Shown here: piece by piece, positions 26,431 to 34,356 of the stretch
Layout: each line of letters opens with the position of its first letter
Numbering within the stretch: the stretch's first letter is position 1
Program-made: the position numbers and the translations under genes
DNA from: Ruegeria sp. 6PALISEP08
GTDB lineage: Bacteria > Pseudomonadota > Alphaproteobacteria > Rhodobacterales > Rhodobacteraceae
Direction: 5' to 3'
Assembly (NCBI RefSeq): GCF_001238295.1
Contig: NZ_LGXZ01000008.1
Location: 62,001 to 126,000, forward strand
DNA length: 64,000 nucleotides
The notes under the pieces: generated by a model
What the model was told of the DNA's origin: nothing
Seen by the model: the letters and a program-made list of their open reading frames with translations, nothing else
The model's database searches: none

Positions 26431-27249
26431 TCAATCATGGCTGACCCCCAGATAGGCGTCGATGACTTCCTGATTGTTGCGCACCTCGTCGGGGGTGCCG
26501 TCACCGATCTTCTTGCCGTAATCCATCACGACCACCCGGTCGCTCAGATCCATCACCACACCCATGTCATGTTCGATCAGGGCGATGGTGGTGCCGAATT
26601 CGTCATTCACATCGAGGATAAAACGGCTCATGTCCTCTTTTTCTTCGACATTCATGCCCGCCATCGGTTCATCCAGCAGCAACAGCTTGGGTTCTGCCGC
26701 CAAGGCGCGGGCCAGTTCGACGCGTTTTTTCAGGCCATATGGCAAGCGCGATACCGGCGTTTTGCGGATGTGTTGAATCTCAAGAAAGTCGATAACTTTC
26801 TCGACGGCCTCGCGGTTCTCTGTTTCTTCCGCCTCGGCCTTGCCTTTCCACAGCGCCTGCTGAAGCATGTTCGTCTTCATGAAACTCAACCGCCCGGTCA
26901 TGACGTTGTCCAGCACGCTCATGCCTTCGAACAGAGCAATATTCTGGAACGTCCGCGCAATGCCCTGCTGCGCCACCTCAAAGGGCCGCATCTGAGGGCG
27001 CTTTGAACCGTGAAACCAGACCTCGCCCTCTTGCGGAACATAGAACCCCGAGATCACGTTCAGCATCGAGGATTTGCCCGCCCCGTTCGGCCCGATGATG
27101 GCGCGGATTTCACCCTCGCGAATGTCGAACGAGATATCCTTGATCGCCACCACCCCGCCAAAGCGCAGAGTGATATTCTTCATCTCCATCACAACGCCGC
27201 CGATCTTGCGGCCGTCTTCGGTGACATATCCTTCGGAATTATCCAGCAT
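26431..27249 (-). CDS. livG: HAAT-type ABC transporter ATPase LivG
   Basis: This is a 272-residue ABC ATPase. Visible motifs are Walker A IIGPNGAGKSSMLNVISG, the LivG-type Q-loop region TFQNIALFEGMSVLDNV, a degenerate signature SRLPYGLKKRVELARAL, Walker B LLLLDEPMAGMNVEE and switch histidine LIEHDMGVVMDLSD. The longer insert after the Q-loop is typical of LivG against LivF. CAGGGAG lies upstream of the ATG. The CoA-ligase gene ends 61 bases upstream on the same strand. Confidence 0.92.
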   Translation of the reverse strand: MLDNSEGYVTEDGRKIGGVVMEMKNITLRFGGVVAIKDISFDIREGEIRAIIGPNGAGKSSMLNVISGFYVPQEGEVWFHGSKRPQMRPFEVAQQGIARTFQNIALFEGMSVLDNVMTGRLSFMKTNMLQQALWKGKAEAEETENREAVEKVIDFLEIQHIRKTPVSRLPYGLKKRVELARALAAEPKLLLLDEPMAGMNVEEKEDMSRFILDVNDEFGTTIALIEHDMGVVMDLSDRVVVMDYGKKIGDGTPDEVRNNQEVIDAYLGVSHD

Positions 27250-27310
27250 CAGTTACTCCCTGACACAAAAAACAAGACGGCGGCGGGGCGATAACCGCAG
27301 GTCGCGGCGC

Positions 27311-29302
27311 TCATTCCGCCGCCACTTTGTGCTGTACAACCGCTACAACCGGCACGTCGACAATCTCGAGCGTCGCCGAAATCGACCCTTTGCGACCATC
27401 CTCATAGGTCACTTCGGTTGTCGTCGACACGCGCTCGGACCCGTCATAAAGCGCCGTGATGATGTCGTGGAACTTGTCCTCGACAAAGCCCCGACGCACC
27501 TTGCGGGTCCGGGTCATCTCACCATCATCGGCATCCAGTTCCTTGTGCAGAACCACAAAACGATGCACCTGACAGCCCGACAGCATCTCGTCGGCCGCGA
27601 CCGACTTGTTGACCTCTTCTACATGGTCACGAATCGTCTCTAACACTTGAGGATTTGCCGTCAGTTCCTGATAGGACGCATAGGCCACGTTGTTGCGCTC
27701 CGCCCAGTTTCCCACCGCCGTCAGGTCGATATTGATGAAGGCCACGCAGTGATCTTTGCCGTTGCCGAACAGAACGACCTCCAGAATATCCGGATAGAAC
27801 TTCAGCTTGTTCTCGACATATTTGGGCGCGAACATCGACCCGTCGGCCATTTTGCCCACATCCTTGGCGCGATCGATGATCCGCAGATGGCCCGAACTTT
27901 CTTCGATGAACCCGGCATCGCCCGTCGCAACCCAACCCTCAGAATCCTTGGTCGAGGCCGTCGAGGCCGGGTTATTGTAATATTCAACAAACACGCCCGG
28001 CGAGCGATAGTGGATCTCGCCCTTGTCATCGATCTTCAGCTCAACATCCGGCGCGGGGACGCCAACCGTATCGGCACGCACCTCACCATCGGGCTGTACT
28101 GTGATGAATACAGTTGCTTCAGTCTGACCATAAAGCTGCTTCAGGTTGATGCCCAATGAACGATAGAAATCAAAGATTTCCGGCCCAATTGCCTCACCCG
28201 CCGTATAACCCACGCGGAACCGGCCATAGCCGAGCGTATCCTTGAGCGGTCCGTAAACCAACAGATTGCCCAGCGCGTATTTCAACTTATCGCCAAGACC
28301 CACCGGCTTACCGTCCAGCAACAGACCTCCGACTTTCTTGGCGTGCGCCATGAAGTGATGGAACATGCGCTGCTTCAGCTTGCTCGCATCCTCCATCCGG
28401 ATCATCACATTGGTCAGCTGGGTCTCAAACACGCGCGGCGGAGCGAAGAAATAGGTCGGCCCGATCTCGCGCAGGTCCGTCATCATCGTGTCGGCGCTTT
28501 CGGGGCAGTTCACGCAGAACCCGCACCAATAGGCCTGACCAATTGAGAATATGAAATCACCCACCCAGGCCATCGGCAAGTAAGAGAGGATATCTTCGTT
28601 TCGGGTCAGATGATCGAACTCGGCAGAATTCTTTGCGCTTTCGATGACGTTGCGGTTGGACAGCACGACACCCTTCGGCTTACCCGTGGTGCCCGAGGTA
28701 TAGAGCATCACACAGGTGTCGTCATAAGTGATCGCAGAGATACGCTTGTCCAGTTCCGCATCGAACCGCGCATGACCGGCGCTACCTTCGGCCATTATGT
28801 CTTCAAGCGCGTTCATTTGGCTGTGGTCGTACTTCCGCATCCCGCGCTTGTCGGTATACAGGATGTGTTCGATCTGATGTACTTTTTCCTGAATTTCGAT
28901 GACCTTGTCGACCTGCTCCTGATCACCGCAGACGACATATTTCGCGCCGCAATGTTCCATCACATAAGTCATCTCTTCGGCGACCGCGTCCTGATACAAT
29001 GGCACCGGTACCGCACCCACCATCTGCGCCGCCACCATCGACCAGTAATGCGCCGGGCGGTTGCGGCCTATGACGGCGATATGGTCGCCCTTTGCAATGC
29101 CCAGCTCCAAAAATCCAAGCGCGATGGCGCGGATTTCCCTGGCGGCTTCTGCCCAGGTCCAGCATTGCCAGATCCCGAATTCTTTTTCCCGATATGCCGG
29201 GGCATCCCCGAACTGGGTCACATTGCGGTGTAGCAGCGCCGGAAGAGATTGCATCCCTTCAGCGCCCGACTGCGTCTGAGCCAATCTTTTTCTCCTCCCC
29301 AT
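27311..29302 (-). CDS. AMP-dependent acyl-CoA synthetase (long-chain fatty acid-CoA ligase-like)
   Basis: The 663-residue adenylate-forming enzyme has the AMP-binding P-loop MLYTSGTTGKPKGVVLSN, the A5-type motif LYGQTEATVFITVQPDG, TGDAGFIEESSGHLRIIDRAKD and the C-terminal domain with RKVRRGFVEDKF. The overall layout is like FadD/AcsL enzymes of the large HAAT-associated clade. It makes an acyl-CoA from a carboxylic acid, ATP and CoA. AGGAGG sits five bases upstream of the ATG at 29302. A second purine-rich site precedes an in-frame TTG six codons later, so the exact start is not certain. It is probably the first gene of the transporter operon. Substrate unknown. Confidence 0.9.
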   Translation of the reverse strand: MGRRKRLAQTQSGAEGMQSLPALLHRNVTQFGDAPAYREKEFGIWQCWTWAEAAREIRAIALGFLELGIAKGDHIAVIGRNRPAHYWSMVAAQMVGAVPVPLYQDAVAEEMTYVMEHCGAKYVVCGDQEQVDKVIEIQEKVHQIEHILYTDKRGMRKYDHSQMNALEDIMAEGSAGHARFDAELDKRISAITYDDTCVMLYTSGTTGKPKGVVLSNRNVIESAKNSAEFDHLTRNEDILSYLPMAWVGDFIFSIGQAYWCGFCVNCPESADTMMTDLREIGPTYFFAPPRVFETQLTNVMIRMEDASKLKQRMFHHFMAHAKKVGGLLLDGKPVGLGDKLKYALGNLLVYGPLKDTLGYGRFRVGYTAGEAIGPEIFDFYRSLGINLKQLYGQTEATVFITVQPDGEVRADTVGVPAPDVELKIDDKGEIHYRSPGVFVEYYNNPASTASTKDSEGWVATGDAGFIEESSGHLRIIDRAKDVGKMADGSMFAPKYVENKLKFYPDILEVVLFGNGKDHCVAFINIDLTAVGNWAERNNVAYASYQELTANPQVLETIRDHVEEVNKSVAADEMLSGCQVHRFVVLHKELDADDGEMTRTRKVRRGFVEDKFHDIITALYDGSERVSTTTEVTYEDGRKGSISATLEIVDVPVVAVVQHKVAAE

Positions 29303-29727
29303 CCGGTCCTCCTCAAGACCGGAAACGGCAAACCAGAGGTCGCCCTAGATGCCAGCATCCCGATTAGGGACACTGGCACGATCAGCATCAAGTTTTGCCT
29401 GATGTTTTCTCAATTCTTACGAATTGTAACAGGCATTGAAAGGTGAGATTTCTACAAGATGCGCATGCCGTGCAATTGGACGAGACTGCCAAGATCCGGG
29501 TTGAACTTGACGCAAGCTTCTGGATTCTTCGCGCAAAAAACGATTTAGGACGAAAGGCGCTGACACGAGATAGCACGTAGGCCACGACCTAATGTATAGG
29601 CCGCCCCGGAACACTGCGCCGAAAACCCGATAGCGCGACAACCACTGCTTTTTTGCCGGGGAAAGCTGGACAATGTCTGCTATCCGATCAATGAGAGGTG
29701 GCCCTCTAATTACTCCAGGACAAAAGC
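29303..29727. other. Divergent intergenic region upstream of acyl-CoA synthetase and FkbM genes
   Basis: These 425 bases separate two divergent genes. They hold the first copy of the 59-bp direct repeat (29375-29433) and must contain both promoters, but I see no strong -35/-10 pair, operator or RNA gene. Small open frames here are not protein-like. Confidence 0.5.
29375..29433 (+). repeat. 59-bp direct repeat, left copy
   Basis: This copy begins GGCACGATCAGCATCAAGTT and ends GAATTGTAACAGG. It matches 30912-30970 at 51 of 59 positions by my hand alignment, in the same orientation, with a further match of GGG just outside on the left. The two copies bracket the FkbM gene, 1.5 kb apart. Confidence 0.8.
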
Positions 29728-30690
29728 GTGGGACTACGGCGATACTTCAGACGGCATTTTTGCCCTAATACGCGAACTCAGGTATACCACGCCGGTGCCG
29801 GACATCCGCTGTACAACTACATCTGCGAGTTCCCGGCCATGGAATTGATTCGCGATTTCGCCGAACCTGATCCAGAAGCAAGAGACGGGTTGATAACCAA
29901 CTTCCGTGGCGTCAGGATCGAACCTCGCGTGATGCCCAGCATTCTGGAACCGTTGGCAGGCTCGGTAGAGGCGATCCCCGATCCGGGAAATTGGCATGCC
30001 GACATCGCGGAATGGGCGGCGGCACTTCTGTCTGTGAAAGAGGCGTCTGGCACTTATCGAATAATCGAGCTCGGCTGTGGTTGGGCATGCTGGTTGAACA
30101 ACATGGGCTTCGTCGCGAAAAAAAGAGGCTTGAACGTTGATTTGATCGGTATTGAAGGTGACGGTTCTCATCTGGCGAATGCCGAGCGAACGTTTCAGCT
30201 GAACGGTTTCAATCCGGACGAATTCCGTCTCGTCAACGGAGTTGCCGCCAGCAAGGAAGGCATCGCGCTATTCCCCAAATTTGAAAAGGCACATGAAAAC
30301 TGGGGCGCAGAGCCGATTTTTTATCCGAACGAAGAGATCCTGGCCAAAGCCCGAGCCAAAGGCAACTATACCGAGCTGGATTGTTATACGCTCGAGAACC
30401 TCTCGAATGGCGAAGCTGTCGATTTGCTGCATATCGACATTCAGGGTTCGGAGTTGGACTTTGTGCGGAACAATTTCGATAGCATAGAAAAGCTTGTAAA
30501 ACGCGTGTTTATCGGAACGCACTCTCGCTATCTTGAAGGCGCTTTGCAGGAGTTTTTCCTGTCGAAAGGATGGAAGATCGAGATGGACCGCCCAGTTATT
30601 CATACGTTGATCCAAGGGCGTCCACAGATCGAAACGGATGGCGTATTGCTGTTCAAAAACCCGAACCACAACAAGCTGTTGTTGCGCTGA
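29728..30690 (+). CDS. FkbM-family methyltransferase
   Basis: The 320-residue SAM-dependent methyltransferase has motif I IIELGCGWACWLNNMGF, then VDLIGIEGDGSHLANAERTFQLNG (post-I), and the FkbM core DLLHIDIQGSELDFVRNNFDSIEKLVKRVFIGTHS. FkbM enzymes O-methylate sugars or polyketides; in this setting a surface glycan is a plausible acceptor. It starts at a GTG at 29728 with AGGA seven bases upstream. It has no partner gene nearby and lies between two 59-bp direct repeats, which suggests it arrived or can move as a unit. No transposase is present. Confidence 0.87.
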   Translation: MGLRRYFRRHFCPNTRTQVYHAGAGHPLYNYICEFPAMELIRDFAEPDPEARDGLITNFRGVRIEPRVMPSILEPLAGSVEAIPDPGNWHADIAEWAAALLSVKEASGTYRIIELGCGWACWLNNMGFVAKKRGLNVDLIGIEGDGSHLANAERTFQLNGFNPDEFRLVNGVAASKEGIALFPKFEKAHENWGAEPIFYPNEEILAKARAKGNYTELDCYTLENLSNGEAVDLLHIDIQGSELDFVRNNFDSIEKLVKRVFIGTHSRYLEGALQEFFLSKGWKIEMDRPVIHTLIQGRPQIETDGVLLFKNPNHNKLLLR

Positions 30691-31187
30691 AAGAAATGCG
30701 GTTTGAGTCTGGTGGCTTTCACGATCGGCTTTTTTGGCGGCGTGAAAGTGCCTGGACATTCTTTGATCCACCCTTCTTGCCCACGCATTTGCAGCGTTTC
30801 AGGGTCAACCATTGACCGTCCGCATTTTATCCCCTCGACACTTGGTACAACGACAGCGGACGATGTGACAAAACCAAGCCGTGAATGCCGCGGCCTCAGT
30901 TGAGGGAAAGAGGCACGATCAACGTCAAGTTTTGCCCGATGTTTTCTCAAATCTCGCAAATTGTATCAGGGTTGGTGAGAGACCTTTCTGTTTGGGCGTC
31001 GCGCCTTAAAGCAAACTTCATCCGCATCGGTGCAACCAGGGGTTTTAGCGTCACTCCCACCAGCCGCGGTGCACATGCCGAGGCCAAGAGTAAACCATTT
31101 TGAAATCCACCCAATTGGGCGTACCCTGTTAGGTGAAGTTCGACTTATTGCCCGAAAAGTTTGGTAGATTTTTGAAAGGCGGAACGA
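30691..31187. other. Gene-poor region after the FkbM gene
   Basis: Nearly 500 bases without a supported gene. Just after the FkbM stop, CTTTCACG and CGTGAAAG can pair around a loop of about 15 bases, but no T tract follows. The right-hand 59-bp repeat lies at 30912-30970. The last 50 bases carry AAAGGCGG, the ribosome-binding site of the SnoaL-like gene. Confidence 0.5.
30912..30970 (+). repeat. 59-bp direct repeat, right copy
   Basis: This copy begins GGCACGATCAACGTCAAGTT and ends AAATTGTATCAGG. It is about 86% identical to 29375-29433 and in the same orientation. It lies about 220 bases after the FkbM stop. Confidence 0.8.
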
Positions 31188-31598
31188 ATGTCAATCCAAG
31201 AAATCGGAAGAGAATTCTTAGAGGCCTGCGATACAGGTAAGGGCTGGGACGGGTGCAAGGACTTCTGTCACGAGGGGGCTACATTTTCGGCGCAAGCCGA
31301 CGCGCTGGCTGACGTTACTACCTTGGAAGGCTACGCTGACTGGATGAAGGGACTGTTAACACCTATTCCGGATGGGCATTACGAACTCAAATCCTTTTCG
31401 ACAGATGATGAGCGCGGAATTGTAAACGCGTTCGCCGTTTTCCATGGAACCCATTCAGTTGATGGGCCCGTGCCGGCCACTTGGAAAAAGCTGGCTGCCG
31501 ATTACGTTTACGCGATCGAGTTCGACGGCGACAAGATCAGTCATATGACCAAGATCTGGAACGACACTCACTCTTTGAAGCAACTAGGCTGGGCCTAA
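31188..31598 (+). CDS. SnoaL-like / NTF2-fold protein
   Basis: The 136-residue cytosolic protein reads MSIQEIGREFLEACDTGKGW, DFCHEGATFSAQADAL, LEGYADWMKGLLTPIPDGHYELKSF and IEFDGDKISHMTKIWND. A helix, a short H-E-G-A-x-F segment, and a long curved sheet ending in D-G-K-I-x-x-x-x-x-I-W-N-D form the common pattern of SnoaL-like cyclase/isomerase domains. The histidine and aspartates could line the cavity, but no reaction can be assigned. AAAGGCGG is four to five bases before the ATG. It stands alone. Confidence 0.75.
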   Translation: MSIQEIGREFLEACDTGKGWDGCKDFCHEGATFSAQADALADVTTLEGYADWMKGLLTPIPDGHYELKSFSTDDERGIVNAFAVFHGTHSVDGPVPATWKKLAADYVYAIEFDGDKISHMTKIWNDTHSLKQLGWA

Positions 31599-31703
31599 AG
31601 CTCAAATACTGAGAAATGGTCGGCTATGGCCGCTTCGATATTTGCAACCGTCGCCCAATCAGATCACTGATCAGGTCACTGAAGTGCCCGCCTTGTCACA
31701 CGC

Positions 31704-32102
31704 CTACAACCAATCCCTTAGGATCGGAATCAACGGCACGTCCGCCGCAGGCATCGGGTAGTTGCGCAGATCATTCGCGCGCACCCATTTCAGCGCCTGT
31801 CCCTCCTTCGACTGCGGAATTCCTTCCCACTTGCGACAGGCGAATAACGGCATCAGCAAGTGGAAGTCCTCATAGCTGTGGCTGGCGAAGGTCAACGGTG
31901 CGAGGCACGAGGCCCAGGTGTCGATGCCCAGTTCCTCGTGCAATTCGCGGATCAGGGCAGCTTCGGGCGTTTCGCCGGGTTCGATCTTTCCGCCGGGGAA
32001 TTCCCAGAGACCCGCCATGGATTTGCCCTCGGGACGTTGGGCCAGCAGAACCCGCCCCTCGATGTCGATCAGGGCAACAGCAGACACTAATACTGTCTTC
32101 AT
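31704..32102 (-). CDS. mutT: MutT Nudix hydrolase (8-oxo-dGTP diphosphatase)
   Basis: The 132-residue protein has a complete Nudix box starting at G38: G-x5-E44-x7-R52-E53-L-x-E56-E57-x-G59. MutT removes oxidised guanine nucleotides so that they are not built into DNA. The N-terminal VSAVALIDIEGRVLLAQRP and the middle part WEFPGGK fit MutT rather than other Nudix enzymes. Its ATG overlaps the stop of argJ by four bases (ATGA), so the two are translated together. It is the last gene of the PPIase-argJ-mutT unit. Confidence 0.92.
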   Translation of the reverse strand: MKTVLVSAVALIDIEGRVLLAQRPEGKSMAGLWEFPGGKIEPGETPEAALIRELHEELGIDTWASCLAPLTFASHSYEDFHLLMPLFACRKWEGIPQSKEGQALKWVRANDLRNYPMPAADVPLIPILRDWL

Positions 32103-33325
32103 GAACGGTAATCCGCGTTAATCTCAATGTAGCCATGAGTCAGGTCGCAGGTCCAAACTGTGGAACGCCCGTCGCCCAGACCCAGATCAACCGAGATCAC
32201 CAGATCCTGACCCTTCATGTAATCGGCCGCAGCTTCCTCGCGGTAATCGGGGCTGACCCACCCTTTCTCGGCCACCAGAATGTCACCAAAGGAAATGCTC
32301 AGCAGATCACGGTCCGCCGCCGCACCGGATTTGCCAATGGCCATGACCACGCGGCCCCAGTTGGGGTCTTCACCCGCGATAGCGGTTTTGACCAGCGGAG
32401 AGTTGGCAATCGCCAGTCCGTGGGCCTTCGCGTCGGCATCCGTGGCGGCTCCGGTCACGCGGATTTCCACGAATTTCGTTGCCCCTTCCCCGTCGCGCAC
32501 CACTTGCTGGGCAAGATCCAGCATCACCGTTTCCAAAGCCTCGGCAAACGCAGCGTTGCCAGAGGCGTCCACGCCCGACGCGCCAGTTGCGCACAGCAGC
32601 AGACTGTCCGAGGTCGAGGTGTCACTGTCCACAGTGATGCAGTTAAAGGTACGGTCGGTTTGAGCGCCCAGCATCGATTGCAGCGCCGATTGCTCGACCT
32701 GTGCGTCGGTGAAGATATAGACCAGCATGGTCGCCATGTCCGGGGCGATCATGCCGGATCCCTTCGCAATCCCTGCAATAGAGACTGTTTTTCCATCAAT
32801 CTCAACCTGTGCGCTGGCCCCTTTCGGGAACGTGTCGGTGGTCATGATAGCACGTGCGGCGTCTTCTATGGCGTGGCGGCTGAGGCCGGATTTCAAGACC
32901 TCAAGCTGCGAGACGATGCGGTCATGCGGCAGCGGTTCACCGATCACGCCGGTGGATGAGGTAAAGACCCGTTCGACCGGAACGCCGGTTGCCTTCGAGA
33001 CGGCCTGCGTCACCTCGGCCACCGATGATTGACCATAATGCCCGGTAAAAGCATTGGCGTTGCCCGAGTTCACTAGGATCGCCGCAGGCCCATCACTGGA
33101 CCCGCCGATTTTCTCCTGGCAGTCCAGCACCGGCGCGGCCCGTGTGGCTGAACGGGTAAAGACCCCGGCGACAGACGTGCCCGGATCAAGAACGGCTAGC
33201 ATGACATCGGTGCGGCCCTGATAGCGCACGCCCGCTTCGACGGTGGCAAAACGCACACCGTCAATCGCAGGCAGTTCAGGGAAGGACGCAGGCGCCAGCG
33301 GCGAAACCTTTGTGATCGTGGCCAC
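32099..33325 (-). CDS. argJ: Bifunctional glutamate/ornithine N-acetyltransferase
   Basis: ArgJ transfers the acetyl group from N-acetylornithine to glutamate in the arginine pathway, recycling the acetyl group; some members also use acetyl-CoA. The 408-residue precursor cleaves itself in front of the threonine of the ATML motif (T199, in APDMATMLVYIFTDA) to give alpha and beta chains, and the motif is intact. ILVNSGNANAFTG near residue 90 is another family signature. It follows the PPIase gene by six bases and overlaps mutT. Confidence 0.97.
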   Translation of the reverse strand: MATITKVSPLAPASFPELPAIDGVRFATVEAGVRYQGRTDVMLAVLDPGTSVAGVFTRSATRAAPVLDCQEKIGGSSDGPAAILVNSGNANAFTGHYGQSSVAEVTQAVSKATGVPVERVFTSSTGVIGEPLPHDRIVSQLEVLKSGLSRHAIEDAARAIMTTDTFPKGASAQVEIDGKTVSIAGIAKGSGMIAPDMATMLVYIFTDAQVEQSALQSMLGAQTDRTFNCITVDSDTSTSDSLLLCATGASGVDASGNAAFAEALETVMLDLAQQVVRDGEGATKFVEIRVTGAATDADAKAHGLAIANSPLVKTAIAGEDPNWGRVVMAIGKSGAAADRDLLSISFGDILVAEKGWVSPDYREEAAADYMKGQDLVISVDLGLGDGRSTVWTCDLTHGYIEINADYRS

Positions 33326-33331
33326 GGGTCT

Positions 33332-34180
33332 TTACTCCTGAATCAGGTCCAGTTGGCGCATGACCTCGGGGCCTGCGCCGTCCAGCGTGGGGCGTTCGAT
33401 CTGCGCCTGCTGCGTCAGTTCGTCGATCCGCGCCTGAATGGCGTCCTGCTGGATGGTTTGGGCCAGCTCATTTCGCACGGCATCCAGCTCGGGCGCTTCG
33501 GTCTTACGCTTGTCGTTCAGTTTGACCAGATGCCAACCAAACTGGGTCTGGACCGGATTCGACACCTGCCCTTTTTCCAACGCGATCACTGCGCCTTCAA
33601 ATTCGGGCACCATCTGGCCTTTTCCGAACCATCCCAATGCACCGCCATTGGGGCCGGACGGGCCAGTCGAGTTCTCACGTGCGAGCTCGGCAAAATCGGC
33701 ACCGTCATCAAGCTGTGCCTTGAGCGCTTTGGCTTTTTCTTCTGTCTCAACCAGAATATGGCTGGCGTCGAATTCGTCTTCGCCCGCAAATTCATTGAAC
33801 TGCGCGTCATAGGCAGTCTGAATGGCCTCGTCCGTGACGACGGTTTCGGTCAGGGCTGCGACCGTCTGAACCGCCTGAAGCGACCGTTTTTCGTTGTCGA
33901 GTGTCAACGCGTTCTGTTTGTTCAGACCATCTTGTTGCTGTCCCAGCAATTGCTGCTGGATCAGTTGTTCCAACACGAAATCGAAAAGTACGTCATCTTC
34001 GGCCTGCTGGTATTGCGCCGGCAGAACGGCAACGGTCGCAATCACGTGACCGAGTGTGATTTCATCACCATTCACGCGCGCCACAACCGTGGACGCATCG
34101 GGCTGGGTTTCGGCGGCCAGCGGCAGTGCCATCATGGCAGTCAGAGCCAGCGATGGCAGAAAAGTGAGGCCTTTGGGCAT
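33332..34180 (-). CDS. Periplasmic parvulin-type peptidyl-prolyl isomerase
   Basis: The 282-residue precursor starts MPKGLTFLPSLALTAMMALPLAA, a signal peptide. A SurA/PpiD-like N-terminal helical region follows, then a rotamase domain: FDASHILVETEEKAKAL, FAELARENSTGPSGPNGGALGWFGKGQMVPEFEGAV and VQTQFGWHLVKLNDKR. It speeds proline isomerisation during folding of exported proteins. It is divergent from secA across about 175 bases, an arrangement that puts an export chaperone next to the export motor. argJ and mutT follow on its strand. Confidence 0.93.
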   Translation of the reverse strand: MPKGLTFLPSLALTAMMALPLAAETQPDASTVVARVNGDEITLGHVIATVAVLPAQYQQAEDDVLFDFVLEQLIQQQLLGQQQDGLNKQNALTLDNEKRSLQAVQTVAALTETVVTDEAIQTAYDAQFNEFAGEDEFDASHILVETEEKAKALKAQLDDGADFAELARENSTGPSGPNGGALGWFGKGQMVPEFEGAVIALEKGQVSNPVQTQFGWHLVKLNDKRKTEAPELDAVRNELAQTIQQDAIQARIDELTQQAQIERPTLDGAGPEVMRQLDLIQE

Positions 34181-34356
34181 TGAATCATCCTATTTCCTTG
34201 CCGCGACAGGGCGCGGCGTTGACACTCTGGAACCTGCCGCTTACATCGCTTTGAAGCCTTGGACAGGGCCGCCTTTCACCCCCCGTATCTATGGGTTGCG
34301 CGCAAGGTGGGCAAGCCTGTCGCAACCACGATAAGAACAGATCCGCTGGAGTGAAC

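Noticed and set aside
29303..31187. Insertion sequence around the FkbM gene
   Set aside because: The flanking repeats are direct, not inverted, and there is no transposase frame, so an IS call is not supported.
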